Of a stretch of DNA of 64,000 bases, positions 14,201-20,793 are shown piece after piece. The stretch is taken from the NCBI GenBank assembly GCA_014584575.1, contig JACTMP010000082.1, positions 1 through 64,000 of the forward strand, read 5' to 3'. The notes under the pieces are model-generated. The model saw nothing but the letters and a program-made list of their open reading frames with translations. It had not been told where the DNA came from and did no database searches. This DNA comes from Chloroflexota bacterium. Its GTDB lineage: Bacteria > Chloroflexota > Anaerolineae > Promineifilales > Promineifilaceae. Position 1 is the first letter of the stretch. Every line of letters begins with the position of its first letter. The position numbers and the translations under genes are program-made.

Positions 14201-15108
14201 CCGGCAGCGGGCCGGTTGCAACCCATGTTTATCCAACCGGCGGCGTCTACACGGCTACGGTGAGCGCGGCGAACGTCATCAACACCTTGACCACCACCAC
14301 AATCATCACCGTTTACGAGGCTATCAATGGGTTAGCAGCAGGGAGTGATAGTCCGACAGCTTTGGGCGAAGCCACGCACTTTACGGCTACCGTGACCGCT
14401 GGTGATGACATCACCTATACCTGGGATTTTGGGGATGGGTTCGGCGGCAGCGGCGCCACGCCTTCCCATGTCTACAATCAGGTGGGGGTGTATACGGTAA
14501 CGGTGATGGCCGTGAACCCCGTCAGCGCATTCACTGTGACTACGGCCGTTGAAGTACAAATGCCCATCAGCGGCGTGATGGCAGCCCATGATGGGCCGAC
14601 CGCACTGGGCGCAATTACCCATTTCACGGCCACGCTGCTGGACGGCACGGCCGTCTCCTTTGTCTGGGACTTTGGCGATGGGCAAACGGGTATGGGGCAA
14701 ACAGTGGCGCACACTTACGCTGCGCCGGGCATCTACACGGCCACTGTTACAGCCAGCAACCCCATCAACAGCTATACAGCCATGACCACTGTCTTAGTGG
14801 AAGAGGCTGTGAGTGGTCTAACTATTTTGGTAGACGGCTCACCTGATCCGGCCACCGTGCTGGCGCATGAAGTGGTTCAGTTTGAGGCCGCTACCACCGC
14901 CGGCTCGAATCTGGTGTATTCCTGGGACTTTGGTGACGGGGGCATGGCCGACGGCCGTCTCGTGCCCCATACCTTCACGGCTCCCGGCAGCTATACCGTC
15001 ACGGTGACGGCCGTGAATAGCGTCAGCAGCGCCATAGAAACCATCACCATCACCGTCACCGTGCAAGTAATATACCAGATTTACCTGCCTGCCATCCGAC
15101 GCGAATAA
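8230..15108 (+). CDS. Giant secreted PKD-repeat / beta-helix protein
   Basis: 2,292 residues with a signal peptide (hydrophobic 9-28, cleavage near AAQA). Order: right-handed beta-helix/DUF1565-like region (about 38-437), two DUF11-like domains (445-680), eight PKD domains (680-1340), a second beta-helix region (about 1347-1760) starting with nearly the same YHVDA..GS motif, one DUF11-like domain, then five PKD-like domains (1875-2275) carrying W(D/T)(F/Y)GDG. The C-terminus reads YQIYLPAIRRE, a YLP-type tail that many secreted Chloroflexota proteins share and that I infer to be a sorting or anchoring signal. AAGGGAGG lies before ATG 8230. Likely role: surface adhesion or polysaccharide binding; no catalytic motif seen. 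Confidence 0.9.
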   Translation: MFKRSFWLTSSLLFGLLLFGSLTFLAYHVPAAQATDHYYVDAVGGSDVTGDGSQAAPWHTISHALIQVTGPDVEIHVAPGMYNAALGENFPIVMEPAVRLIGADRENTILFGNSSTHVVHFPGTGFYTETTVLRGFKIMNGNNGVLVSGRTGTPSSPVIEDNWITANAIGVRNYAVSDQRIAAIIRHNRIDYNTNRGIELYAGYDGTRITSLIADNEITHNGTQGIYCFADGAGSSGNPDNSHCNATVSGNLIAYNGTDGFRCHTDYAGECRTPMSNNRFIANAQWGISRQHAGTYLIINQPVLVNNIFIGNGTGGAGFRTGDRPRFVNNTVAYNGQYGIRNGTPTIVNSIVWGHIDDLNVAVEYVSYSNVGDGEYGGANNNLSVDPQFANSQQPDWHILGTSPLVDAGNSAAADVPLSDMDGDPRVLGTAVDIGADETTALYTLSIYKSALPTATVTVGDLITYTLTVVNDGQASAAGVQITDTLPLNTTWSGYLSLSSGTAVVTDGVLQWHGFLPADSTETISVAVRVNSLTAVNSSIVNVALVGGPGGIIASSNPITLTVGPGVYWGDSTQTVPQDVLAGQSFTHTVQVVNGGNITASAVTVTNMLDTAVSLVTADQGGVLSDGRVIWSGLAVAPGEMATLTAVLSTTAPITPNYTAVNQVVITGGGITEQLPDAATNLWNPAQAAFDAAPTLGPAPLNVTFFNQSQHANSFTWDYGDGSSGTAVGNHTHLYQNSGVYTVTLTAANAMSSQTITRTGFITVYNTPIANFTAEPRLGIRPFLVEFTNSSLYGEQFIWDYGDGVTSTVSSPTHTHTYANAGVYTVRLTAVNAYASHTRVRTNYIGVYNAPVANFTGYPTSGVAPLVVYFDNTSINATMQQWTFGDGQTTVARDPANIYSQPGVYTVTLTVANPGGSDTLVRSAYITVYGPPTASFTGAPRTGLAPLTVTFNNSSTPADSYLWDYGDGSTSNNGAPTHSYVYDTPGVFTVRLTAYNAHGSNTLTRNNYVQVYDPPVPDFSATPTFGAEPLAVQFTNLSQNATSYLWTFGDGSSSTAVSPAHTYQTGGVYTVTLRASNPGGSVELTRTSYITVENAPQPAFTAFPRAGLLTLTTTFTNTSLYATSYIWDYGDGVTSTTTLPVHTHTYAAPGVYDVTLTAVNTYTARTLTESAYITVYDAPLADFTAVPTAGPAPLSVNFANQSQHANSFNWDFGDGGSSAESNPTHLYTAAGFYTVTLTAANPFDSHTLTRTAYIFVYDQAAPAFTAVPRIGEAPLVVTFTNQSQYADMLIWDYGDGQSAVVMDEQHSHTYTMPGVYTVTLTAVNPYDTQILTRTHYIAVMPPTGQTAYHVDALFGSNSTGDGSRNNPWQTISYAFSQVDQANVTIYVATGLYNAALGEQFPIVMEPGVGLIGGDRTATIINGPGTGNVIHFTNAVAYPDTTILRGFKITGGGTGVRIDGANNTAQVPVIDGNWITGNTDGIKTYVLSSWRYVYATISHNLISGNGRYGIFNEANSNNQSGQARTNPFIVENEIRNNSSDGIYCYAYGFSTIDRGNCFPQIIGNQITNNGGSGVRAGAGYAGLNNMVLSDNVISHNQAWGVRRVEGPTEYWTVTRPKLYNNLIYGNGAGGFNVHKEDEAVLVNNTIVNNGAYGIKRENSGERTGYTHVINSIVWGHSDNLNNIVVDWVHYSDLGDGEYTGVNNNVSVDPLFVDPALFDFHLRPDSPLIDMGDSSRSDLPLLDFEGDPRIWGTAVDMGADEWFDGMVLQMAVTAVPSPATAGQPLTYTIIITSLSQVPVNIVLRDVLPTQVSPSGEVTRTLTLTANQQVQMEEISVTVNESYAGPLVNYVEASYLGNVVASQAITTPALVAVSGLTVTNDGPTAWGQTTILTASVQAGTAVSYTWDFGDGSGGSGAVVAHTYAAPGVYTATVIASNAVSDAWAETFVMVAEPVAGLTAVNDSPTALGTPTHLAASITAGTDVSYEWDFGDGATGSGPVATHVYPTGGVYTATVSAANVINTLTTTTIITVYEAINGLAAGSDSPTALGEATHFTATVTAGDDITYTWDFGDGFGGSGATPSHVYNQVGVYTVTVMAVNPVSAFTVTTAVEVQMPISGVMAAHDGPTALGAITHFTATLLDGTAVSFVWDFGDGQTGMGQTVAHTYAAPGIYTATVTASNPINSYTAMTTVLVEEAVSGLTILVDGSPDPATVLAHEVVQFEAATTAGSNLVYSWDFGDGGMADGRLVPHTFTAPGSYTVTVTAVNSVSSAIETITITVTVQVIYQIYLPAIRRE

Positions 15109-15119
15109 CCACATCTAAA

Positions 15120-15150
15120 GGCGGTTGTGTGGATCATCCACACAACCGCC
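15120..15150. terminator. Perfect 14-bp hairpin between convergent genes
   Basis: GGCGGTTGTGTGGA and TCCACACAACCGCC pair perfectly around a 3-nt loop. It lies 12 bp after the PKD gene stop and 25 bp from the convergent DUF4058 gene end, so it probably stops transcription from both sides. There is no clear U tract. Confidence 0.75.
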
Positions 15151-15175
15151 AACCATTACCCGGCTAAGCCCCGGT

Positions 15176-15952
15176 TCAACTGATCGGCGTCCAGGCAGCG
15201 ATTTGTTCTTGCGCCCAGGTCTGGTCTTCTTCAGATAGTGGAGGGTATGGTGGCTGTTGGTAGTTGAGGCTGAGATCGTAACGGGCACGGCCGTATAGGT
15301 CATGCAAAATCTCGTTCAATTCTACCGACGGCTCTTTGTCACCGGGCAGCAAGGGCAGGTGGAAGGAGGGGATGGGCTGGCGCAAATTAAATGGGTACAG
15401 TTGGGCGCGTGGCCGGGTGGAGCTACGGCTAACCATGATGCGGTAATCGCTGACAACCTTTTTCCCATCCATCGGCATTGGGGCACCATCGCGCAGCAAA
15501 TCTATTTCCACCAGATTCGTGCGGGTGCTGAAAATATAGCGCCGTTTGCGTTCGTAGGCTTCACGGCCGTCATTGTGCAATTTATTGGCCGGGGAGAGCA
15601 GTTCCAGCACCGTTACCAATGTGCCACTACTGACATCATGGACTTCCAAAAACATCTCATCCACTTCATCCCCCATGGGCACAATGATGCTAACAACACC
15701 TGCTTCGGCCAGGGGCAGCGTCTGTTTGGTGTGTGGCTGGGTAGGGGAAATCACGGCAACATCCGGCCGGCCGATAAAAGCGAGATCATCCGGCGCTACC
15801 AGAAAAGCACGCCGTTCCAGGCGTACATAATAATCTGGCGCAACTTGTGGCGCTAAAGCATCAGCAATGGCAGTAATCAGCCGATTGTGGACGTCCGGCC
15901 AGAGTGAGGGGTGTTCCAGGTACGGGTCCATGCCCGGAAAAGGTGATGACAT
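15176..15952 (-). CDS. DUF4058 family protein
   Basis: 258 residues beginning MSSPFPGMDPYLE, the hallmark N-terminus of DUF4058, followed by PSLWPDVHNRLI and a conserved VLELLSPANK block. DUF4058 proteins are common in Cyanobacteria and Chloroflexota; their function is unknown, though the fold is thought to be nuclease-like. The start at 15952 is chosen because the family motif begins there; in-frame codons further upstream show no similarity to the family. The gene is convergent with the PKD gene and is flanked upstream by a scar of the reductase gene. Confidence 0.87.
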   Translation of the reverse strand: MSSPFPGMDPYLEHPSLWPDVHNRLITAIADALAPQVAPDYYVRLERRAFLVAPDDLAFIGRPDVAVISPTQPHTKQTLPLAEAGVVSIIVPMGDEVDEMFLEVHDVSSGTLVTVLELLSPANKLHNDGREAYERKRRYIFSTRTNLVEIDLLRDGAPMPMDGKKVVSDYRIMVSRSSTRPRAQLYPFNLRQPIPSFHLPLLPGDKEPSVELNEILHDLYGRARYDLSLNYQQPPYPPLSEEDQTWAQEQIAAWTPIS

Positions 15953-16076
15953 GGCCTGATTGTACAACAAAATGCCCGTCGCTGGCATTACGGGCACATA
16001 GATGATCTGCGAAGGCGCACGAAACATGTGGGTGCGAAGGTTTTAGCCAAACAGGGCATCGCTTAGCTTCTCGTCG

Positions 16077-16121
16077 GGAGCCATCGTCCATTTTGTGCAT
16101 CAATACCTGAAGACGGTATGA
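16077..16121 (+). pseudogene. 3'-terminal scar of a second response regulator-reductase gene
   Basis: The 15 codons, including the stop, encode GAIVHFVHQYLKTV and match the last residues of the protein ending at 8072 (GAIVVHFVHQYLKTV), one residue shorter. A 26-bp stretch (16089-16114) is identical to 8040-8065. No coherent sequence of the gene is found upstream. This indicates a duplication or a deletion that left only the 3' end behind, with the PKD and DUF4058 genes between the two copies. Confidence 0.82.
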
Positions 16122-16127
16122 GGCCAA

Positions 16128-16352
16128 TTAGCGGAACAGGCGGATGATGATGTTGAGCAAAATTGTGCCCAATACGCTGATGAGAATCATGGCGCCGAGG
16201 GGGACAAAAATTTTGAAATTATCACCTTCATAGGTGAAGGTGCCCGGCATCTGGTTCAGCCCCGGAAACAGTTTGGCGGCTACCAGAATGACAAAGCCGC
16301 TAAAGGTAATGGCCAGACCGATGATGACCAGGATGCGTCCAAATTCGGTCAT
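16128..16352 (-). CDS. DUF2905 small membrane protein
   Basis: 74 residues with two transmembrane helices (about 5-27 and 51-71) separated by a short loop containing FPGLNQMPGTFTYEG, characteristic of DUF2905. Function is unknown. The start at 16352 has GGGAGGAGAG upstream; an extended start at 16406 would overlap the ruvB stop and is rejected. Being 50 bp downstream of ruvB in the same direction, it is probably co-transcribed, an arrangement seen in other bacteria. Confidence 0.85.
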   Translation of the reverse strand: MTEFGRILVIIGLAITFSGFVILVAAKLFPGLNQMPGTFTYEGDNFKIFVPLGAMILISVLGTILLNIIIRLFR

Positions 16353-16402
16353 ACTCTCCTCCCGTAGGCGGTGGATGCTGGTGGCTGATAACAATCCACC
16401 GG

Positions 16403-17467
16403 TCACGACTCCCTTTCCGCAAATAAACCGGGCTGCACCGGTTTGGCTGCCCCCTCGTCTTTTATCGGGACGCCCAGGTGGCGGTAGGCGTGGGGGGTGG
16501 CAACCCGGCCACGGGCGGTGCGTTCCAGAAAGCCCAATTGCAGCAGGTAGGGTTCTACCACGTCCATGATGGTGTCGGCCTCTTCGCTGATGGAAGCGGC
16601 GATGGTTTCTAAGCCCACCGGCCCGCCGCCAAACTTTTCGATGATGGCGCGCAAGACGCGGCGGTCCAGGTCATCCAATCCCAATTCATCAATTTCGAGC
16701 AGGTTGAGGGCATCTACGGCCGTGTCCCCCGTAATCTCGCCGGCCGCCCGCACCTGCACATAATCACGCACCCGGCGCAGCAGGCGCAGCGCCACACGAG
16801 GAGTGCCCCGCGACCGCTGTGCAATCTCGGCCGCGCCGGCGGTATCAATGCTGACGCCCAAAATGCGCCCCCCGCGGGTGACAATGCTTTCCACTGCCGC
16901 CAATTCATAAAAGTCCATGCGATACTGCGCCCCAAAACGAGCGCGTAATGGTGCGGTCAATAATGCCAATCGAGTGGTGGCGCCAATTACCGTGAAGCGG
17001 GGCAGTTTTAAGCGCACATTCTTGGCCCCCGGCCCTTTGCCCACCACAATGTCCAGCACAAAATCCTCCATCGCCGGGTAGAGAATTTCCTCCACTGCCC
17101 GCCCCAGGCGATGAACTTCATCAATAAACAAAATGTCGCCTGCGCGCAGATTCGTCAAAATAGCTGCCAGGTCGCCGGCCCGCTCTATGGCCGGCCCGGC
17201 GGTGATGCGAATGTTCACATTCATCTCGTTCGCTACCACATGGGCCAGCGTGGTCTTGCCCAAACCCGGCGGCCCATGAAACAAGATATGATCCAGCGGT
17301 TCCTGCCGCCCCTTGGCCGCTTCAATAAGAATGGACAGGTTGGTTTTTAGCTTTTCCTGGCCGGTAAAATCGTCTAAACGCTGTGGGCGAAGCAGGCCAT
17401 CTAACCCCTGGTCTTCTGTTTTTTTCTGAGCGGAGATGTGCCGTTCCGGCGTACCCTTGTCAGTCAT
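16403..17467 (-). CDS. ruvB: Holliday junction branch migration helicase subunit RuvB
   Basis: 354 residues, normal RuvB length. N-terminal AAA+ domain with LRPQRLDDFTGQEK, Walker A GPPGLGKTT, Walker B LFIDEVHRL, sensor GATTR and arginine finger region (LRARFG), followed by the C-terminal winged helix (GGGPVGLETIAASI...EPYLLQLGFLERT.RGR). It forms the hexameric motor that, with RuvA, drives branch migration of four-way junctions. ruvA and ruvC are not in the window. The DUF2905 gene follows. Confidence 0.97.
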   Translation of the reverse strand: MTDKGTPERHISAQKKTEDQGLDGLLRPQRLDDFTGQEKLKTNLSILIEAAKGRQEPLDHILFHGPPGLGKTTLAHVVANEMNVNIRITAGPAIERAGDLAAILTNLRAGDILFIDEVHRLGRAVEEILYPAMEDFVLDIVVGKGPGAKNVRLKLPRFTVIGATTRLALLTAPLRARFGAQYRMDFYELAAVESIVTRGGRILGVSIDTAGAAEIAQRSRGTPRVALRLLRRVRDYVQVRAAGEITGDTAVDALNLLEIDELGLDDLDRRVLRAIIEKFGGGPVGLETIAASISEEADTIMDVVEPYLLQLGFLERTARGRVATPHAYRHLGVPIKDEGAAKPVQPGLFAERES

Positions 17468-17498
17468 GCGTTATCTATTACCTTGTCCCTTTACCCTG

Positions 17499-17527
17499 AT
17501 TATACGTGCCAACCCACATCTGGCGAA
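17499..17527 (-). promoter_or_regulatory. Likely ruvB promoter
   Basis: On the minus strand a perfect TATAAT (17499-17504) lies 31 bp before the ruvB start, with TTCGCC at a 17-bp spacing as a weak -35. The -10 match is strong; the -35 assignment is tentative. Confidence 0.5.
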
Positions 17528-17585
17528 TGGCGCCTGGTAAGGGGGCAAAAATGGCCGGTGATGGTCTTTGCCACTTTGTTCAGGG

Positions 17586-18287
17586 TTAGACCGACCGCGT
17601 AATGCCTCCATCCACGCGGATGTTTTGGCCGGTGATGTAACCGGCCGCATCCGAGAGCAGAAAGACGGCCGTTTGCGCAATTTCAGTCACCGTGCCGGAA
17701 CGTTGCAGGGGGATTTTTTGCCGGGTTTCTTCGCCAATGGGGTAGCTTTCAATATAACCGGGCAACACATTGTTCATGCGGATGCCATCGGCGGCATAGC
17801 GGTCGGCATACAGCTTGGCAAAACTGCCCAGGGCGGCCCGCAGTGAAGAGGAAACGGGGAAGGCCAGCGATGGCTCAAAGGCGGCGAAGGTGGAGATGTT
17901 GACAATGGCCCCTTTGCCCTGCTGCTGCATGACCGGCGTCACCAGCCGGGCCATGCGCACCACATTGAGCAGCAGCATGTCCAGCCCGATATGCCACGAC
18001 TCGTCGCTTATGTCAAGCAGATCGCCTTTGGGTGGGTGTCCGGTGTTGTTGATGAGGGCGTCTACACGGCCGTACCGCCCCACCGTCTCCTTTACCAACC
18101 GCTCTAAATCGGCCGGTTCCGTCACCGAACCGGCCATGCCCCAGCCGCCTAACTCCTGCGCCAACGTGACGGCACTGCCGGAAGGTGACATGAGCGCCAC
18201 CGTGTATCCCTGCGCCGCCAACTCTCGCGCACACGCCGCCCCCATGCCGCGCCCGGCGGCGGTGATAATGGCTACTTTTACGGTCAT
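17586..18287 (-). CDS. SDR family oxidoreductase with altered active site
   Basis: 233 residues with a Rossmann start (VAIITAAGRGMGAACA), NNTG, and the C-terminal SDR segment (GYITGQNIRVDGG). The usual YxxxK pair is missing: where YSASKAAL is expected the sequence reads SSSLRAAL, so Tyr becomes Ser and Lys becomes Arg. A group of SDRs with S.(L/V).RAGL-type sites is known, so this may be a family trait rather than decay. Start 18287 has GAAGGAGGC upstream. Substrate unknown; NAD(P) binding is likely to be kept. Confidence 0.85.
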   Translation of the reverse strand: MTVKVAIITAAGRGMGAACARELAAQGYTVALMSPSGSAVTLAQELGGWGMAGSVTEPADLERLVKETVGRYGRVDALINNTGHPPKGDLLDISDESWHIGLDMLLLNVVRMARLVTPVMQQQGKGAIVNISTFAAFEPSLAFPVSSSLRAALGSFAKLYADRYAADGIRMNNVLPGYIESYPIGEETRQKIPLQRSGTVTEIAQTAVFLLSDAAGYITGQNIRVDGGITRSV

Positions 18288-18302
18288 AGAGCCTCCTTCA
18301 AG

Positions 18303-18375
18303 ATGAGATTTAGAGATTAGGAGATTGGGAGATTGCAGGCGTGCCAATCTCTCAATCTCTTAATCTCCCAATTTC
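18303..18375. repeat. GAGATTGG-type word hairpin
   Basis: Variants of AGAGATTAGGAGATTGGGAG are mirrored by CTCAATCTCTTAATCTCCC after a loop containing GCAGGCGTGCC. It overlaps the 3' end of the downstream methyltransferase-like gene, whose last residues are encoded by the repeat. Confidence 0.8.
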
Positions 18376-19587
18376 CCACAAACCCACCACATCCACATGA
18401 AACGTTTGTGGGCGCATGTCAATGGGCTGAATCTCGACCAGGTTGTAGCCATCGCGGATGAAGCCACGGCCGTCCCGCGCCAGTGTGGCAATATCTGAAC
18501 TGACGTAGACGATGCACGACGGCCGTAAACCCGCCACCAGTTTTGCCGCTGCCCGCGATAACCCTTCTTTGGGTGGGTGCAGCACCAGCACGTCTGGTTC
18601 TATGTCCAGTTCCGGCAAGACCTCTTCTACCGTACCTTCATACAGGGAAACGTTATCGGCGTCCAGGTTTACGGCCGTGTCCGCCACCGCATCCGGGTTC
18701 ATCTCAATTGCCACTACTTCCGCCGCGCCCTCGGCCAGAAAGGCTGTCAAGATACCCACGCCGCTGTAAAGTTCCAATATACGCTCGGCGCCGGTCAGCC
18801 GGGCGTGACGCAGAACCGTTTCCACCACCAGTTCCATACCGGCGGCGCCCGGCGGCAGGTAACAACCCGCCGAGATGCGGAAATCGCGCCCTTTGATGGC
18901 TTGAATGGTGAAGTTGTCGCCGATGAGGTTCACGGCCGTGTCGTCCGGCAGCACAATCACCACCGACAACGGGAAATCGGCTTCCAACTCCGGCGGCTCC
19001 ACGCCATCAACCTCCACCGCTGCCAGCAGCGCCTCATCATCCCCCACCCGCAGCGTCAATTTACGCAAGCCCGGCAACTCCAGGTCAACATCCTGCAACA
19101 AATCTACCAGCGCCGGATGGGAAATGGGACAGCTTTCAATGGGAATCACGCGCTTTTCGGCCGGCGACCAGAAACCCAACCCACCCCCCGCCACCGGGCT
19201 GAGGCTCATCGCCGTGTTATATTCCCAGGGGTGGGGATGCGGTATCGTGGGCTGCACGGGTGCATCCTTTACATTGCCAATGCGCAGCATCTGGTCAACC
19301 ACCACCGTCTGCTTGGCCCGCAACTGAGCTTCATAGCTCATATGCTGGAAATGACAGCCGCCGCAGACGCCAAAGTGTGGGCAGCGTGGCTCCACTCGTT
19401 CCGGTGCTGCTTTGAGTACCTGTTGAAGGCGGGCATAGGCGACTTTATTTTTCTCGGCATAAATGGCTGCCCTGACCTTTTCGCCGGGAATGGCGTAGGG
19501 CACAAACACCGTTCGTCCCCGGCCGGCCCGCCCCACCGCGTAACCGCCGTTGGCAAATTCAGTCACATCCAGCGTGATACTCTCCAT
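18352..19587 (-). CDS. TrmA/RlmD-type RNA uracil-C5-methyltransferase-like protein, catalytic residues changed
   Basis: 411 residues. N-terminal TRAM domain (about 1-55), a Cys cluster for an Fe-S site (CPHFGVCGGCHFQH), then a Rossmann methyltransferase domain with LELYSGVGILTAFLA for SAM binding. In active family members the nucleophile lies in YVSCNPxT and the base is Glu near the C-terminus. Here these positions read YVSSDIATLARD and HVDVVG, and the DPP motif is HPP. The protein may be inactive, may bind RNA only, or may use another chemistry. Start 19587 begins at the TRAM domain. The C-terminus runs into a hairpin repeat. Confidence 0.85.
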   Translation of the reverse strand: MESITLDVTEFANGGYAVGRAGRGRTVFVPYAIPGEKVRAAIYAEKNKVAYARLQQVLKAAPERVEPRCPHFGVCGGCHFQHMSYEAQLRAKQTVVVDQMLRIGNVKDAPVQPTIPHPHPWEYNTAMSLSPVAGGGLGFWSPAEKRVIPIESCPISHPALVDLLQDVDLELPGLRKLTLRVGDDEALLAAVEVDGVEPPELEADFPLSVVIVLPDDTAVNLIGDNFTIQAIKGRDFRISAGCYLPPGAAGMELVVETVLRHARLTGAERILELYSGVGILTAFLAEGAAEVVAIEMNPDAVADTAVNLDADNVSLYEGTVEEVLPELDIEPDVLVLHPPKEGLSRAAAKLVAGLRPSCIVYVSSDIATLARDGRGFIRDGYNLVEIQPIDMRPQTFHVDVVGLWEIGRLRD

Positions 19588-19658
19588 CAAATCTCCAAAG
19601 ACCTTAACGCAAAGGCGCAAAGATACGAAAGCGGCAAAGACCGGGAGGAGGCGACCCC

Positions 19659-19690
19659 TCACCCCCTCACCTCATCACCTGCTCACCTTA
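19659..19690. repeat. CTCACCCC/TCACCTGC word repeat
   Basis: Short degenerate units (CTCACCCCCTCACCTCATCA and similar) lie directly upstream of the CPBP gene stop. They are the same words as those inside the hybrid kinase at 4436-4482. Confidence 0.6.
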
Positions 19691-20329
19691 TCACCAAATG
19701 CGCCCTGTGGCCACCAGCATGGTAAAAGCGGCAATGAACCAGTGGATGAAAAAGGGGTAGACGAAGGATTGGGTTTGCCAGGCGATGAAGCCAAAACCGA
19801 CGCCGCCAAAAAGGGTGGTGAGCGTTTCCATTTCCGGTTTGCCCAGGTGCATAAAGGCAAAAGGAATGGCTTGCAGCCAGATAGCGGCGCCTGGCCCAAA
19901 GGCGCGGGCAAAGGCAAAGAGCATAAAACCACGCCAGATAAATTCCCAACCAAACAGGTCTACACCGGTGTAATAGATGATGGGCAGCACCCCTTTGGGG
20001 GCGCGCAGTTGGTAATAGGCGACCATGCTCGGCTGCCGCGCCACGATGATAAGGATGACGGCCATGACCAGGCAGACGACGGCCGTCCAGACCAACCCCG
20101 CCCGCCAATTCCCCCAGCGAAAGCCATAATCGCTCATTGGTTCTCGAAACAGCAAGGTGATGGTCAACGCCGGAATGACGAAGTACCAGATCACCCGGTC
20201 ATACGCTTTGACGCTGGTAAGTTTGTGGCCGTACCAGTCCAGCATGGGAATGATGGTGCAGATGATGATGACCAGGACAATATGCCAGTCGAATGTTATG
20301 CCGCCAATGGTCACAGTGCGATTCCTCAT
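19691..20329 (-). CDS. CPBP (Abi) family intramembrane protein
   Basis: 212 residues with about six to seven transmembrane helices. The family's metal-site motifs are recognisable: an ExxxR-type motif (GWEFIWRGFM, with only one of the usual two Glu), FxxxH (FAFMHLGK) and a final HW (FFIHWFIAAF). CPBP proteins are glutamic-type or metal-dependent intramembrane proteases linked to prenyl-protein processing or bacteriocin immunity. Start 20329 has AGGAAC upstream; an extended start would consist of hairpin repeat. Target unknown. Confidence 0.8.
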   Translation of the reverse strand: MRNRTVTIGGITFDWHIVLVIIICTIIPMLDWYGHKLTSVKAYDRVIWYFVIPALTITLLFREPMSDYGFRWGNWRAGLVWTAVVCLVMAVILIIVARQPSMVAYYQLRAPKGVLPIIYYTGVDLFGWEFIWRGFMLFAFARAFGPGAAIWLQAIPFAFMHLGKPEMETLTTLFGGVGFGFIAWQTQSFVYPFFIHWFIAAFTMLVATGRIW

Positions 20330-20342
20330 AAAGTTCCTGAAA

Positions 20343-20411
20343 GAGATTGGAGATTGGAGATTAGAGATTGGGAGATTCACGCAATCTCTAATCCCTAATC
20401 TCCAGTCTCTC
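20343..20411. repeat. GAGATTGG-type word hairpin
   Basis: Repeats of AGATTGGAGATT are mirrored by AATCTCTAATCCCTAATCTCC. The element lies between the cupin gene and the CPBP gene and overlaps the end of the cupin gene. Confidence 0.8.
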
Positions 20412-20733
20412 AAGGCGCCGGGGCAATACCTATCAGCAGAGTCAGACGGCCGTCACCCACATTCTCGACCCCATGCACCAATCCCGCCGGGCACCAGACC
20501 AGTTCGCCGGTGGCAGCTTCTATGTGGGAGTCGCCAAGTTGGAAACGGCCGTGTCCCGCCGCCACATAATAAAACTTATCCTGGTCAGCATGGGTATGGG
20601 CGTGCTGCACCTGCCCTGGTTCCAGACAATTCAGCCCCAACAGCAGCGCCTCACCACGAAACAACGTAGTCTTGTAAAACTTCTCCTGGTTCACCCCCTC
20701 ATATTCAGCGATCTGCTTCACATACGCCATCAT
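20410..20733 (-). CDS. Small cupin-domain protein
   Basis: 107 residues forming a single cupin_2 barrel. Metal ligands are visible in HAHTHADQDKFYYV (motif 1 His cluster and Glu-equivalent region) and in CPAGLVHGVEN (motif 2 His). Small cupins of this kind bind a metal and act as isomerases, dioxygenases or sensors; the substrate cannot be told. Two adjacent ATG codons (20733 and 20730) follow AGGAGAG, and either may be used. Its own promoter lies 33 bp upstream. Confidence 0.85.
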   Translation of the reverse strand: MMAYVKQIAEYEGVNQEKFYKTTLFRGEALLLGLNCLEPGQVQHAHTHADQDKFYYVAAGHGRFQLGDSHIEAATGELVWCPAGLVHGVENVGDGRLTLLIGIAPAP

Positions 20734-20765
20734 TTACTCTCCTGCCACTCATGTGAACGGCCGTG

Positions 20766-20774
20766 ATTATAACA
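20766..20774 (-). promoter_or_regulatory. Extended -10 promoter of the cupin gene
   Basis: The minus strand carries TGTTATAAT, a consensus extended -10, 33 bp before the cupin start. No good -35 is visible, as is common with extended -10 elements. The same nonamer occurs before the Rpn-like gene. Confidence 0.55.
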
Positions 20775-20793
20775 CCCCCCTCCAATTACCCAA

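Noticed and set aside
18577..19725. Plus-strand open frame of 382 codons opposite the RNA methyltransferase-like gene
   Set aside because: Composition is Arg/His/Gln-rich without any domain, and the minus-strand frame carries TRAM, Fe-S and SAM motifs.
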